Source: Maribacter_C sp047345145
GTDB taxonomy: Bacteria > Bacteroidota > Bacteroidia > Flavobacteriales > Flavobacteriaceae
Reading direction: 5' to 3'
Assembly: GCF_047345145.1 (NCBI RefSeq)
Contig: NZ_JBLFER010000002.1
Coordinates: 868,001 to 932,000, forward strand
DNA: 64,000 bases
Below the pieces are notes generated by a model. That model did no database searches and was not told the DNA's origin. It was given only the letters and a program-made list of their open reading frames with translations. The position numbers and the translations under genes are program-made. Below are positions 36,801-45,897 of this stretch, piece by piece (the first letter of the stretch is position 1; each line of letters starts with the position of its first letter).

Positions 36801-39800
36801 CGTTTATCCGAAAACTCTTCAGTGGTATGATTTTTAGTCGAGCCCTCATGGTTTTCATCTTTTGTGACCGTCTTGGAAAGTTCTCCCTGCCCATAGGATC
36901 CATTTTCGTTCAAAGTTGGGGCAAGGGTGGTATTAGCGGCATGAGTTACGGTAAACAGTCGAACCTCGTCTATGTCATTTGTCTCATACTCGAATTCTAT
37001 CTCATGTCCATTGCCCATTTTCCAAGGATCACCTGGTGCCGCTTGCATAAGTACCCTATTCAAAGGAGACGACTCAAACTTTTTTTCGGAATAGGGATTT
37101 GAAGTGTTTTGGTACTTTTGAGTATCGTAGAAGGTCGAGGTTGCATCTTCGGCTAGTGGTCTAAATGTGCCAAGATTCGTATCGGTTTCTGGGTAGGGTA
37201 AAAATTCTTTTTCAGTCCGACCAAAACCATCATAACCAATGAATGTAATAATGTCATTTTTACTACCTGCTATTTCAGGGGTTTGGTCGATACCGATTTG
37301 TTGTATCGGTCTGCCTAAACCATCAAAATAGGTAATCTGCTGAATCAATTTTGAATCCTCCGTAAAGAACATATTGGCTATACTTCTTTCTTCTTCGTAC
37401 GAACGCGAGTAGATATAATTTTCACCTGAAGTAGCCGTAGTTTCACAGCTGTTTGAAGGTGCAATGATACTTTGTGATTCTGAAGCTGTGGAAATGCACC
37501 CGTCAAAAGATGCAGTTACGGTGTAGTCGCCAGCTGGTGCAAATACGCTTGCTCCGGACATTTCAACACCCGCTGCAGGGGTAAACGTATAGGTGTGCGC
37601 CGCATTATAATTGGTAATTGTAAACCGACCTAATGCGGTTGCGCAAATGGGTTGTACCACATTGCCCAAGGTCGGTTGCGCCGCAAAAGAAGATTCGTTC
37701 AAAGTAACCAATGTGCTCGGCGAAATACAACCTTCACTGTTTTTTACACGTACCTCATAATTCCCCCCGGATAAATCTGATTTAACTGGGTCTGTTTGAA
37801 AATTTAAACCATTATCAAAACTATAGGTATTCCCACTTTCTATTGGAGTGGTAATCGTGATGCTGCCCGTGGGCGAAGAACAGTCAATGTCTAGTTTTGT
37901 TACGGTTGGAGCAGCTGGTGGCAAGGATGATGTGCCGACATCCACTTGTGTACTCAGAGAAGTGCAACCATCAGAATTTCGTACGTTGAGCGTATATATG
38001 CCAGCGATAAGATTATTCTTTGTAGGGCTGGTTTGATAGGTGTTTCCTCCGTCGAAACTATAAGTATTACCCGTAATTACCGGTGAAGTAATAGTTATTG
38101 AACCTATATTTCCGAGGCAGCTTGAGGGAGTTGTAGTGGCTACTGGCGCACTTGGAGCAGCTGGTCCTTCAGCAATGATTACCGTAGTTGCCCCTGAAAT
38201 ACAGCCATCAAATGTTCTAACCTTCAAATTATAGGAGCCGGGCGCGGCGTTTAAAAGTGTGGCATTGGTATCAAAGGTAGCACCGTCATTAAAACTATAC
38301 CCATTGATTTGATTGGTCGGCCCCGTAATGGTAATTCTTCCAGTTGGTGCGGAACAGGTGGGCTGAATCAAGGTTGCGGTTGGATCCGCTGGAAGGCTAG
38401 GCGGATTTTGAACTACATAAGTTGCGGTAGTTGATTCGCAACCAGCTGAATTTCTGACGACCAGTACGTAATTACCTGGAGCAAGATCTGATTTTTCAGC
38501 ACTTGTTTGAAAACTTGTTCCTCCGTCAAAGCTGAATTCATTTCCTGTTGCTACAGGAGAAGTAATGGTAATTGTACCCGTCGGTTCCGCGCAACTTGGC
38601 TGGCCTAAGTTGGCTGTAGGGGTAGACGGTGTACCTGGCGCATCTGAAATAATGACTTCGGTGCTGGGTGATGCGCAGCCTTCCGAATTCTTCACTCTAA
38701 CATTATAGGTGCCAGCTGTGAGCTCGGTTTTAGTAGTGCTTGTCTGGTAATTCAATCCTCCGTCAAAACTATAGGTATTACCACCGCCAGTAGGTGATGT
38801 TATGGTAATACTACCGGTATTTGTGGTACAATTGGGGTCTGTTTTAGTTACAGTCGGTTCGTTTGGAGTGGCAGGAGGGTTTGCAATGGTTACCGTAGTT
38901 CCTTCTGAAATACAACCATCAAATGTTCTAACCTTCAAGGTATAGGTGCCCGGGGCGGCATTTGAAAGGGTAGCGTTCGTACTAAAAGTGCTGCCATTAT
39001 TAAAACTGTATCCATTGATTTGATTGGTCGGCCCCGTAATGGTAATTCTTCCAGTTGGTGTGGAACAGGTGGGCTGGATCAAGGTTGCCGTAGGATTCGA
39101 AGGAGGACTAGGCGGGTTCTGAACTACATAGGTGTTGCTAGGTGATTTGCAACCAACTGAATTTCTAACGACCAAAACGTAAGTACCAGGAGCCAAGTTC
39201 GATTTTGTTCTACTGGTTTGAAAAGTTGTACCTCCATTAAAACTATAAGTATTGCCTGTAGTGATGGGTGAGCTTATTGTAATTGTACCCGTGGGTACAG
39301 CACAACTGGGCTGGCCAACATTTGCGACGGGTCTTGCGGGATCGCTAGGTAGATTAACGGCAACACCATTAGAGGCTGGCCCCCAAATATCGGTGGTTAC
39401 ATTTGCTCTACCTCTTAAATAGTAAGTAAGGTTAGCTGTAGGTTGGAACGATTGCAGTGCATTTGCTCTACTCGTACCACTCGTACTAGTTTGCCAATAC
39501 CAGGTTACCCCACCAGGCGGATTTGCTCGTGAAAGGGTAACAGCACAATTTGCCACGGAACGACTTGGTGTACTTGGTTTTGAAGGAGTAGGGGTTGGGC
39601 TAACCGTAACTGTTTTACTATCAGAACCATTACTAAGAGATAGATTTACGGTAAATGTGCCTGTACTTAAAGCTCTAATTTGAACAGAAGTGCCACCGTT
39701 AGCGCCAATGATTTGAGCGCGTGAGGTGGGACTAACACTCCAGGTAATATCAGGGTCGCCAAATGGAATCGAAAACGACCTTTGTTGTCCAACATTCATC

Positions 39801-39907
39801 GAACTTGGCCCACTAATTGCTTGGGCTTTTGCTCCACTTAAAGAAAGAAGACAAAGACCAAAGGTTAGTAGTATGGTGTTTTTAGATAAATAGTGAAATA
39901 TTTTCAT
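33836..39907 (-). CDS. RHS B protein of cassette 2: SprB-repeat stalk, DUF6443, RHS core, JAMM/JAB tip
   Basis: The protein has about 2023 residues, with its signal peptide from the ATG at 39907 (ILLTFGLCLLSLSGAKAQ); a start nine codons upstream is possible. The N-terminal Ig-like part is followed by eight SprB-type repeats (about 195-820), each ~72 residues with P.C...TG.ITI..P.....YSF..G..F. DUF6443 begins near 830 (YIYSRSYEEER; ITYFDGLGRPIQQIGIDQTP). RHS repeats run to the core end YYPFGLLMRS, FGARNYDPAIGRWMNLDP and NNPIYFIDPDGM (about 1800). The ~220-residue tip carries a JAMM signature: FDFHSHPSG (His codons 34033-34025) with SSKD 16 residues on. JAB-type toxin domains are known isopeptidases or deubiquitinase-like metalloenzymes. 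Confidence 0.93.
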   Translation of the reverse strand: MKIFHYLSKNTILLTFGLCLLSLSGAKAQAISGPSSMNVGQQRSFSIPFGDPDITWSVSPTSRAQIIGANGGTSVQIRALSTGTFTVNLSLSNGSDSKTVTVSPTPTPSKPSTPSRSVANCAVTLSRANPPGGVTWYWQTSTSGTSRANALQSFQPTANLTYYLRGRANVTTDIWGPASNGVAVNLPSDPARPVANVGQPSCAVPTGTITISSPITTGNTYSFNGGTTFQTSRTKSNLAPGTYVLVVRNSVGCKSPSNTYVVQNPPSPPSNPTATLIQPTCSTPTGRITITGPTNQINGYSFNNGSTFSTNATLSNAAPGTYTLKVRTFDGCISEGTTVTIANPPATPNEPTVTKTDPNCTTNTGSITITSPTGGGNTYSFDGGLNYQTSTTKTELTAGTYNVRVKNSEGCASPSTEVIISDAPGTPSTPTANLGQPSCAEPTGTITITSPVATGNEFSFDGGTSFQTSAEKSDLAPGNYVLVVRNSAGCESTTATYVVQNPPSLPADPTATLIQPTCSAPTGRITITGPTNQINGYSFNDGATFDTNATLLNAAPGSYNLKVRTFDGCISGATTVIIAEGPAAPSAPVATTTPSSCLGNIGSITITSPVITGNTYSFDGGNTYQTSPTKNNLIAGIYTLNVRNSDGCTSLSTQVDVGTSSLPPAAPTVTKLDIDCSSPTGSITITTPIESGNTYSFDNGLNFQTDPVKSDLSGGNYEVRVKNSEGCISPSTLVTLNESSFAAQPTLGNVVQPICATALGRFTITNYNAAHTYTFTPAAGVEMSGASVFAPAGDYTVTASFDGCISTASESQSIIAPSNSCETTATSGENYIYSRSYEEERSIANMFFTEDSKLIQQITYFDGLGRPIQQIGIDQTPEIAGSKNDIITFIGYDGFGRTEKEFLPYPETDTNLGTFRPLAEDATSTFYDTQKYQNTSNPYSEKKFESSPLNRVLMQAAPGDPWKMGNGHEIEFEYETNDIDEVRLFTVTHAANTTLAPTLNENGSYGQGELSKTVTKDENHEGSTKNHTTEEFSDKRGRVILKRTYADIDGQTEARHDTYYIYDSKGNLTYVLPPKLEASTATLNAINANLDELAYQYSYDYFNRLIEKKIPGKGKEYIIYNKLDQPIMTQDANQRDSNEWLFTKYDAFGRLAYTGKTTIAGSSRTSLQSDIDDFTGTLWVKKGTFSNGGIDVGYENSAFPTGTLEVLTVNHYDDYSFDLSGISLPSGQIYDRNISDNVKGLTTGSKVKVLETSSWITSATLYDDKGRNIYSVSKNDYLNTLDVVKMKIDFVGRTLVSRTEHTRNNTTIVTIDNFTYDHVGRLLAQTQCVGDQTLSDNCEGTSGNGIDADIIVSGYINTDRVATNSMVVRPNATIVPNVVLRIDPNATGGGSGETELIVLNTYDELAQLEKKKVGGDADANNVLNSVGLQTVDYTYNVRSWLKRINNPNAMGDDLFAFDIKYNDVGDPSRRLFNGNISQTVWNSKNNALAGNPASRNYVYTYDPLNRIIAATDNTGHYNLSNVSYDKNGNIQSLSRNGYQESSTFTDMDVLDYDYDSGNKLLKVADTGNKAHGFKDGTSTNDDFEYDINGNLKIDHNKGITSITYNHLNLPEQVNFGSQNIKYVYDATGAKLKRTSSTGTETLYAGNFIYEGGIGISELQFFSHPEGYVTPDGQGGYDYVYNYVDHLGSVRLSYTDADNDGNIDPANEIIEDNSYYPFGLLMRSATSSVSPYGNSTAKRWKYNGNELDNTFNIDTYDFGARNYDPAIGRWMNLDPLAEQMRRHSPYNFAFNNPIYFIDPDGMAPMSPLDDIYLDRNGKEIFRVENDQPDRTFIVKTTKTTKQLYSNGTRDGNTNPISKDAAKNTEKQIKSGNVDGEHMDNTVQIANADTQQEMLDHVSQDDGKGGVMTEANLKSMNSSNFKEFSGNIGDDGKVTGTTSGPVLLPMAGFDQIEAGGSFDFHSHPSGQFMDTDGKTRGFTQPTSSKDIQGAQGTEYTLGMKSQKVYVYDKTGVIAIIPFKNFGNKK
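35400..35940. repeat. Near-identical RHS-core block, copy 2
   Basis: 35640-35940 matches RHS B1 24380-24680 almost base for base. The part from about 35750 to 36000 matches RHS B4 60720-61010, including the CEGT..GNGID variant. Confidence 0.75.
37470..39345 (-). repeat. Eight tandem SprB-type repeats inside RHS B2
   Basis: Eight units of about 70-74 codons, related but not identical, begin with motifs such as QPSCAVPTG, QPTCSTPTG, DPNCTTNTG, QPSCAEPTG, QPTCSAPTG, PSSCLGNIG, DIDCSSPTG and QPICATALG. Units 2 and 5, and units 1 and 4, are the most alike, which suggests duplication of a three-repeat block. Confidence 0.85.
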
Positions 39908-39937
39908 GCTGGTATTGTATGCTGTTAATTTCATTTA

Positions 39938-42900
39938 CTATTGGTCGGTTACTACTATCTCTGCTGTGCCATAAAAATCAACGCAAGTAGCTGGATCGCT
40001 CCAGAAATCGTACGTTGTGGGATAAGAAGTGGGTGTTAATACAATCGAACCTCCTGCAGCAATTCCATCGCCTGGTCCGGAAGTGACGTAAATTTTCACG
40101 CCACTGCCTTGGTTGCCAGCTGTACGATTGGTTTTATTAAATATTAGGATTGAACCGCTGTTGACAACAATACTGCCACTCATGCCAAAATCACAATCAG
40201 CAGTTGTATCACTATCATTTGTAAAGAAAGACGGCGGGTCGTTAGGTTCATTTTGGCAAATGTTAGGGTACCTGTGAAAATCTATGCTAGCAGCACCCTG
40301 ACTGCCATCATCATTTATATAATTAAATGTAATGTCACCAGTATTATCCCAATCTCCGATTTCGGTATATGCAAAAGAAAACATTTGCACAGCCACATCG
40401 ATATGCCAATTTGCGGGAATCACATAATAATCAACATATCTGTTACCCTCTTCGTCATACTTATATTTTGTAGGATAGCTTACTATTAAATTGTCATCAT
40501 TAGAAGTTATATTGGTGAAGTATAAGGGTCCATTTCCAGTATTTTCTATGCGCACCATTTTGGTATCGGTACTTAGTAGTTGGGTTTGATCATTAGCATC
40601 TTGATAAGAGCCAATAACAAAGCAGTCATTAGGAATGTTTAGTTGGCTAAAGAAATCAATAGAAGTACCTGATAATGATATATTTAAATCTCCATTAATA
40701 TCATCGGAGCTTACTGTTAGAGTGCCCGAATAGGTATTTTCTTGGAGAGGTGCGTTGAACGTAATCGGAACCTTAAAGCGATCATTGGGAGCTAGGTATA
40801 CCTGATATCCAGGGGGCCAATAAAAACTTGTGGAAAAATAGGAAGAAGTAACAATATTGGTTATGGTAATACCATAATTGCTATTGTTGATGATTTCGAC
40901 CTCCCTAGTATTTGAACCTAGTGGTTTGGTCTGTCCAAGATTTAGACTTTCAGAAACTAAACCTCCCACTTTGGTGTAACCACCTATTTGATAGTCATAA
41001 TCAGTCAATAAGTTCTGATCAATGTCTCTAATCGATTTGAGTCGCTCATTTTCATCATACTCGAATTGCTGGGCTATTAATGAAGGATCAATCATCTTTT
41101 TTATACCTACCCAAGTATCCGCATCGTAGGTGGTTATTAATGCACTTTGAGTGAGAGCATGATTTCTAAGATCTTCCTCAAAACTAGCTCCGAGAGAACT
41201 GTTATATGCTATTAACAAATCATCATAGTCTATATTTTCGCCTTTGACGACCGGATAATTTGAAAACGGATCCCATATGTAAGATGTAATTTTTCCATTG
41301 GCTATGGTCTGCTGTAATAATTTGCCATTTTCATTGTATTTGTCAAATGAAATTACGGGTTCATATCCGCCGATGAAGGTAAAGCCATCAGCCGAAGGGG
41401 TATACGCAGCCTTGTCACCGTTATGCCTGTAAATTTGTTTGAGAACCACATTGTTGTGTTCTAGACCATATTCATAGGCAATTGCTGAAACAATAACTCC
41501 ATCGATTTTGTTTATTTGTTCAATAGGGCTTGAAACCATATTATTATCATCTGCCATCCATTGATTCATGGATTTGCCATTAACCGTTGGACCACAGGTA
41601 TCACAGTAATCTTTGATACGAAAGATTTCCGTTTCTATAAGTTCGCCATTGCTTCCCGTTGTAGTTATTGTTTTTTGTTGCCCAAAACCATCATACGAAA
41701 AAGAACTTGTGGCAGAGAGTGGTGAGGCCGAGCTGAAAAATGTAGTATTCGTTACTTGTGATGGGCGAACAAATGAAATAGGTAATTCATATGGGTGCAA
41801 AGCGTAATTTCCTACTAGACCAAGCAATTCTCCAGAGTAATAAACCCTATAAAGATTATAGCCTACAGCTTTGATATTTTCTAAAACTGTATTTTCAAAC
41901 TGATCGACACTAGAGTTTTGCACTACAAAATCAAAATTATCTTTCTCCTCTTTTAGCTTCAATTGACCATTTATATTATCATAATTAGTCATTGAAACAT
42001 AACTGTCTTCAATTTTAGTAGGTTGACTTTCGAAAGAATGAACGCTAGAGTAGGAGTCACCTGTTTTTGACCAAACCTTTTCTGTAACCTTATTATAACC
42101 TATTAAATTACCTTGTGCTAAACTTTTGCCAGGAAGGTTTTTGGATTTTTCGACAGTATAGGATACCGTACTAGGATCTGGATTTTCTGGGTTGTTATAG
42201 ATGTTGCCTAAATGTACTAAGGGAACCATAAGTTCTCCTGATGATGTCGTAGCGAACTGGCTAGTATAGTCGTAGCTTTTTTTATACTCGATAACATCAT
42301 TTTTATCGTAGGTCAGAATTTCTTTGATTCGAAGCCCCCCTACTTGCATGGCCCCAGGATCACCCTGTTCATTTATGGCTGCGGGTACATACCTTTTAGA
42401 ATCGGTCGTTGCATTTGTCCATCCACTGCCATTTTGATTTCCCTCTACCTGAAATTCCTGAAGATCATAGGTGTATGTTGAATATCCACCTGTCGGATAT
42501 CTAACTTGTTCTAATACTCCACCAAGGGCAAAGTTTAAATTAGGTTTTCTTTCCTGTGTGATGTAATAATGAAATCTATCAGGGTAATCGAGAGGACTAG
42601 ATGTCGAAAAATCAAACAAAGGAAAAGGCATTGTAACAGGATTGAGCTTTTGATTTTCAAACTTACCGTTGTAGGCCCCTGTATGATCTTGTCCGAAGGT
42701 TATTTTCCAAGGGAGTCCTCCCTGTCCATTACTGTAGTTAAATTCATATTTTTGATCTTCTATGGTAATACCATCCAGCCTTGAACGTAAATACAAGTAC
42801 TTATCAATTTCAGAACCGTAGATTTGGTAATGTTGGTTAAAGTACGATTGCCTAAAAGTAATTTGTTTATCTAAAATTGAATTGGTTTCCAAGCCTTGTA

Positions 42901-44089
42901 CCGTAATTCTTTTGTAGCGTTTCAGGAATGGCAAGTTTTGTCTTAGATATGCCAAGGTTTGCTGATTTCCATTAGAGAATTGAGGAAAAAAACCAGCTAA
43001 GGAAAAAAGGTCAAAACGCCCTATGTCATTCCGGTTTTCCATTTCAAAGTCTATTTGTAATTCATTGTTCAAAACAATTTGTTCTAGATAAATATGTTCA
43101 GTTACCTGTCTACTAAATCCTTTGTCGTGAGGATTGGAACCTGGACTTTCTAACTCACTAAAACTAGGCATGCCTATGGAGATATAATTGCTTAATTCTG
43201 TATCAGTATTAATGTTATAAGTAAAGTCTATTGTTTTCCCATTTGGGCTCTCTATGCGATCTAAGTACCAGGCAGTAATATCTCTAAGGTGGGCTTTTTG
43301 GACTTCAAAACGATTGATTCCTTCGGCTGCCCTGAACGTGCAAATTTGATCAACGATATCAGGAAAGGGTATTTGGGCGAAGGAGCCAGAAAAACTGGTT
43401 GTAAATTCCTTTACGTTAAAATAACCAACAAATCCATCAGGCGTGGTTACTGTAAAATAACTATTTTGAATGTTAGTAGTATTTTCAAAAAAATTGATTT
43501 TAACAGGGTCAATGCTTAATTTTTTTACATGGACTTTGTCGTTGTTTCCTGAGTCATCTATTCTTCTGGTCAAAGTAAAAGAACCTGAATACCCGAAAAA
43601 ACTATAGCTAAAAATATCAGGTTCAAAGTCATAAAATTGGCGAACCATATTTTGTTGATGTATTAATCTTTCAGACGGTAATAGATCTCCCCAGTTTAAA
43701 ACTTTGTTGTAGAAATCCAAAGTTTCATTTAGATAGCCTTTTCTGTTATTTCCATCCCCGAAATCATCGGTACCCTTTATTGTTCTGGAAATCACACCGG
43801 TTGCATTTAAAGACCAACCCAAACCCGCTTCTGTGGCTTCTTGATTTACCTTAACACCAGAAGCATGGTAAGACAGGCTGAGCGGCAAATTAAATCCATC
43901 AAAATTTATAGTGTACAAAGGAATATTAACACTGGCAGTACCAGTATACAGATTTGGTAGTTGTGCGTCATAGCGTGTCATCTCATAAGCTGCTGGGCTC
44001 GGAAGGTTTACATCATTAAAATAACTTTCCGGAGATTGGGAAAATGCGCAGGTGGTGAAAACCACTATTAATTTGCAAAGATTTTTCAT
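39938..44089 (-). CDS. RHS A protein of cassette 2 with choice-of-anchor-like C-terminus
   Basis: The protein has 1383 residues with a short signal peptide (LIVVFTTCAFSQ). The N-terminal SpvB-like module shows SPAAYEMTRYDAQLPNLYTG, LSLSYHASGVKVNQEAT and EAGLGWSLNATGVISRTIKG. The shell part includes GGYSTYTYDLQEFQVEG and late YD elements (SLIAQQFEYDENERLKSIRD). After about residue 1050 the protein departs from A1 and A3: two Ig-like 'choice-of-anchor D' type domains (REVEIINNSNYGITITNI, then SGTLTVSSDDINGDLNISLSG; the second with VRIENTGNGPLYFTNI) and a final small beta domain rich in Gly/Ser. It lies 3 bp before RHS B2 if the longer B2 start is used, 30 bp otherwise. Confidence 0.9.
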   Translation of the reverse strand: MKNLCKLIVVFTTCAFSQSPESYFNDVNLPSPAAYEMTRYDAQLPNLYTGTASVNIPLYTINFDGFNLPLSLSYHASGVKVNQEATEAGLGWSLNATGVISRTIKGTDDFGDGNNRKGYLNETLDFYNKVLNWGDLLPSERLIHQQNMVRQFYDFEPDIFSYSFFGYSGSFTLTRRIDDSGNNDKVHVKKLSIDPVKINFFENTTNIQNSYFTVTTPDGFVGYFNVKEFTTSFSGSFAQIPFPDIVDQICTFRAAEGINRFEVQKAHLRDITAWYLDRIESPNGKTIDFTYNINTDTELSNYISIGMPSFSELESPGSNPHDKGFSRQVTEHIYLEQIVLNNELQIDFEMENRNDIGRFDLFSLAGFFPQFSNGNQQTLAYLRQNLPFLKRYKRITVQGLETNSILDKQITFRQSYFNQHYQIYGSEIDKYLYLRSRLDGITIEDQKYEFNYSNGQGGLPWKITFGQDHTGAYNGKFENQKLNPVTMPFPLFDFSTSSPLDYPDRFHYYITQERKPNLNFALGGVLEQVRYPTGGYSTYTYDLQEFQVEGNQNGSGWTNATTDSKRYVPAAINEQGDPGAMQVGGLRIKEILTYDKNDVIEYKKSYDYTSQFATTSSGELMVPLVHLGNIYNNPENPDPSTVSYTVEKSKNLPGKSLAQGNLIGYNKVTEKVWSKTGDSYSSVHSFESQPTKIEDSYVSMTNYDNINGQLKLKEEKDNFDFVVQNSSVDQFENTVLENIKAVGYNLYRVYYSGELLGLVGNYALHPYELPISFVRPSQVTNTTFFSSASPLSATSSFSYDGFGQQKTITTTGSNGELIETEIFRIKDYCDTCGPTVNGKSMNQWMADDNNMVSSPIEQINKIDGVIVSAIAYEYGLEHNNVVLKQIYRHNGDKAAYTPSADGFTFIGGYEPVISFDKYNENGKLLQQTIANGKITSYIWDPFSNYPVVKGENIDYDDLLIAYNSSLGASFEEDLRNHALTQSALITTYDADTWVGIKKMIDPSLIAQQFEYDENERLKSIRDIDQNLLTDYDYQIGGYTKVGGLVSESLNLGQTKPLGSNTREVEIINNSNYGITITNIVTSSYFSTSFYWPPGYQVYLAPNDRFKVPITFNAPLQENTYSGTLTVSSDDINGDLNISLSGTSIDFFSQLNIPNDCFVIGSYQDANDQTQLLSTDTKMVRIENTGNGPLYFTNITSNDDNLIVSYPTKYKYDEEGNRYVDYYVIPANWHIDVAVQMFSFAYTEIGDWDNTGDITFNYINDDGSQGAASIDFHRYPNICQNEPNDPPSFFTNDSDTTADCDFGMSGSIVVNSGSILIFNKTNRTAGNQGSGVKIYVTSGPGDGIAAGGSIVLTPTSYPTTYDFWSDPATCVDFYGTAEIVVTDQ

Positions 44090-44215
44090 TGCTGTCCTAT
44101 GGAATTTATAAGGTTCTAAAATTATGATAATTCAGTAAGGTTAATTCCTTTACTATTACTGGCATGATATTCCTTTAGAATTCAAAATTTACTTTTTTCA
44201 ATTCCAAAGGTTTTT

Positions 44216-45346
44216 TTATTGATGTTTTTTCTGAATTTTCTTAAGCTGTTTTTTGATGATAACATTATCTTTCTGTAGGTTTTTATTCTCTTGTTTCAGC
44301 TGTAACATATATAAAGTCAATTCTTCGATTTTCTCGAGCAGTTTCATTTCCATGGTACCTAGTTCGACACCTTCTGTTTCCATTTTCAAAGCAGAAGGAA
44401 TATTAGGTAAATGCCCGTGTTTGTCGATGTAGTTTTGGACCTCTTCGAGTGTTTTTAATTCATAATCTGATTTAAAGACATAGTCAGGTGCTGGTACAGA
44501 AAGGTCTACCCGTACTTCTTCGGCATGAATCTTTCCTTTTACAGTTAGCGCCTCATCAGGGCTTGTGGTTTTGATGCCCACGTTTCCAGCGATATAGTTG
44601 ATATCATTACCAGAAGTTTCCCAAACGGTATCTCCCCCTCCAGGGGTAGTACCTGGATTCAACATTTGAGGAATGGTGGGTTCCTGTCCGTTTTCTTCGT
44701 ATACAGTTGGGTTCCAGTAAAACTGTCGATCATTCGTATTGGTATCATAGAATAAATATGCTCTATGTTTTAACCTTGCAGCACCATTTGAGAATTTAAA
44801 ATCACGTATACCGTTTACTACTTTTACCCCACTTACAGGGTCATAAACCCCTCCTCGAACAGTTTGACCCGTATGACCACTGTTATTGATATAGCCTATT
44901 AATAGATACCACTTGTCTAATACGGGTAGATCGCCGTACCAGAAATACGCATTTGAGCGAGGAGCACCATCTAAATCTAAGGTTGCATTTACATTAGCAC
45001 CATCACGGGTATAGAGTCCGAAATAGGTTCTACCATCAGATGAGTTTGTTTTTTTTATCCAAACAGAGAAACGGTAGTTTTTAGTGTGGTCGATGTTGTA
45101 CCAACTTCCATTCCATCCACCATCTCCGTTATTGGCTGCGTCGGGTACTGCTTTCCATAGTACTGCATTATCACCATGGGGGTTGACTCCGATTTCACGA
45201 ACATTTTCAGCATCGGTGCCTAATCTTGAAAAGCCAGGTGCGGAACCAGTACCCACAGACCAGGTAGATGGGTCGATGATATTGTTCTGAGAATAGCCCA
45301 TAAGGCTTGAGATAAAAAGAAGTTGAACTAAGAGTAATTTTTTCAT
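44216..45346 (-). CDS. Tail-fibre-like secreted protein of cassette 2
   Basis: The protein has 376 residues: signal peptide (LLLVQLLFISSLMGYSQ), jelly-roll-like domain (about 20-230, with TKNYRFSVWIKKTN and VLDKWYLLIGYINNSGH), then NVGIKTTSPDEALTVKGKI, VRVDLSVPAPDYVF, EEVQNYIDKHGHLPNIPSA and a C-terminal coiled coil. It is clearly more divergent from the copies in cassettes 1 and 3 than those are from each other, although the leader DNA upstream is shared by all three. It is followed by RHS A2 after 126 bp. Confidence 0.85.
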   Translation of the reverse strand: MKKLLLVQLLFISSLMGYSQNNIIDPSTWSVGTGSAPGFSRLGTDAENVREIGVNPHGDNAVLWKAVPDAANNGDGGWNGSWYNIDHTKNYRFSVWIKKTNSSDGRTYFGLYTRDGANVNATLDLDGAPRSNAYFWYGDLPVLDKWYLLIGYINNSGHTGQTVRGGVYDPVSGVKVVNGIRDFKFSNGAARLKHRAYLFYDTNTNDRQFYWNPTVYEENGQEPTIPQMLNPGTTPGGGDTVWETSGNDINYIAGNVGIKTTSPDEALTVKGKIHAEEVRVDLSVPAPDYVFKSDYELKTLEEVQNYIDKHGHLPNIPSALKMETEGVELGTMEMKLLEKIEELTLYMLQLKQENKNLQKDNVIIKKQLKKIQKKHQ

Positions 45347-45897
45347 GAGTAAAGGTTTATAGTATTTTTGAAAGCTTTTTTAGTTGTGTAGGCTATTCTT
45401 GATTCAAGAATAGCGTTAATTTATTTTTAGAAGTTCTGTATTTGTAAAAAGTTGAAGATTTAGGACAATTTTTTTGTTATTGTATCTATTGGTAAAAAGT
45501 TTGAAATTGTAGTGCTGTAGATGGTCTCTTTCACCGAAGAGATTTGAGGTAGAGCGGGGGTTAAAAATTAAATGTGCCAAAGGTATTGGTTGGTGTTTTG
45601 GTTGCGTTCGTTGCAGAAAAAAGGGACTTTCTCGAACGAGTAATGAAGATATAAAATATTTACATCTAGGAAAAGAAATAGATGTGATTATTTGTAAAGG
45701 GATTACAAATGCAGTAAGAAGTGTTTTGTAAGGAGCTCTTAAACTATAATACTCCTAGAAATTAGCGACGTGGTAGCTTTTCATGTGCTGAGAACTACAG
45801 CTTTGTAATTGTTGTTTTTAAACATTTCATGTTGTTATTGTTCACTCAATTCGACGCGAAGTTACAAACTTCGTGTAGCTAGACTTCGCAGAGCGGG
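45347..45897. repeat. Long inter-cassette repeat, copy b
   Basis: This is the same repeat as at 32618 and 57243, but it lacks a 30-bp segment near the gene start (bounded in the other copies by direct repeats GTATTTCTGA). At the other end it is cut after TTCGCAGAGCGGG, so the REP-like hairpin is missing and the cargo stop of cassette 3 abuts directly. No gene is present. Confidence 0.85.
45392..45414. promoter_or_regulatory. Cassette leader palindrome, copy b
   Basis: Perfect 11-bp arms GCTATTCTTGA and TCAAGAATAGC flank one T, 46 bp upstream of the tail-fibre-like gene of cassette 2. Confidence 0.6.
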
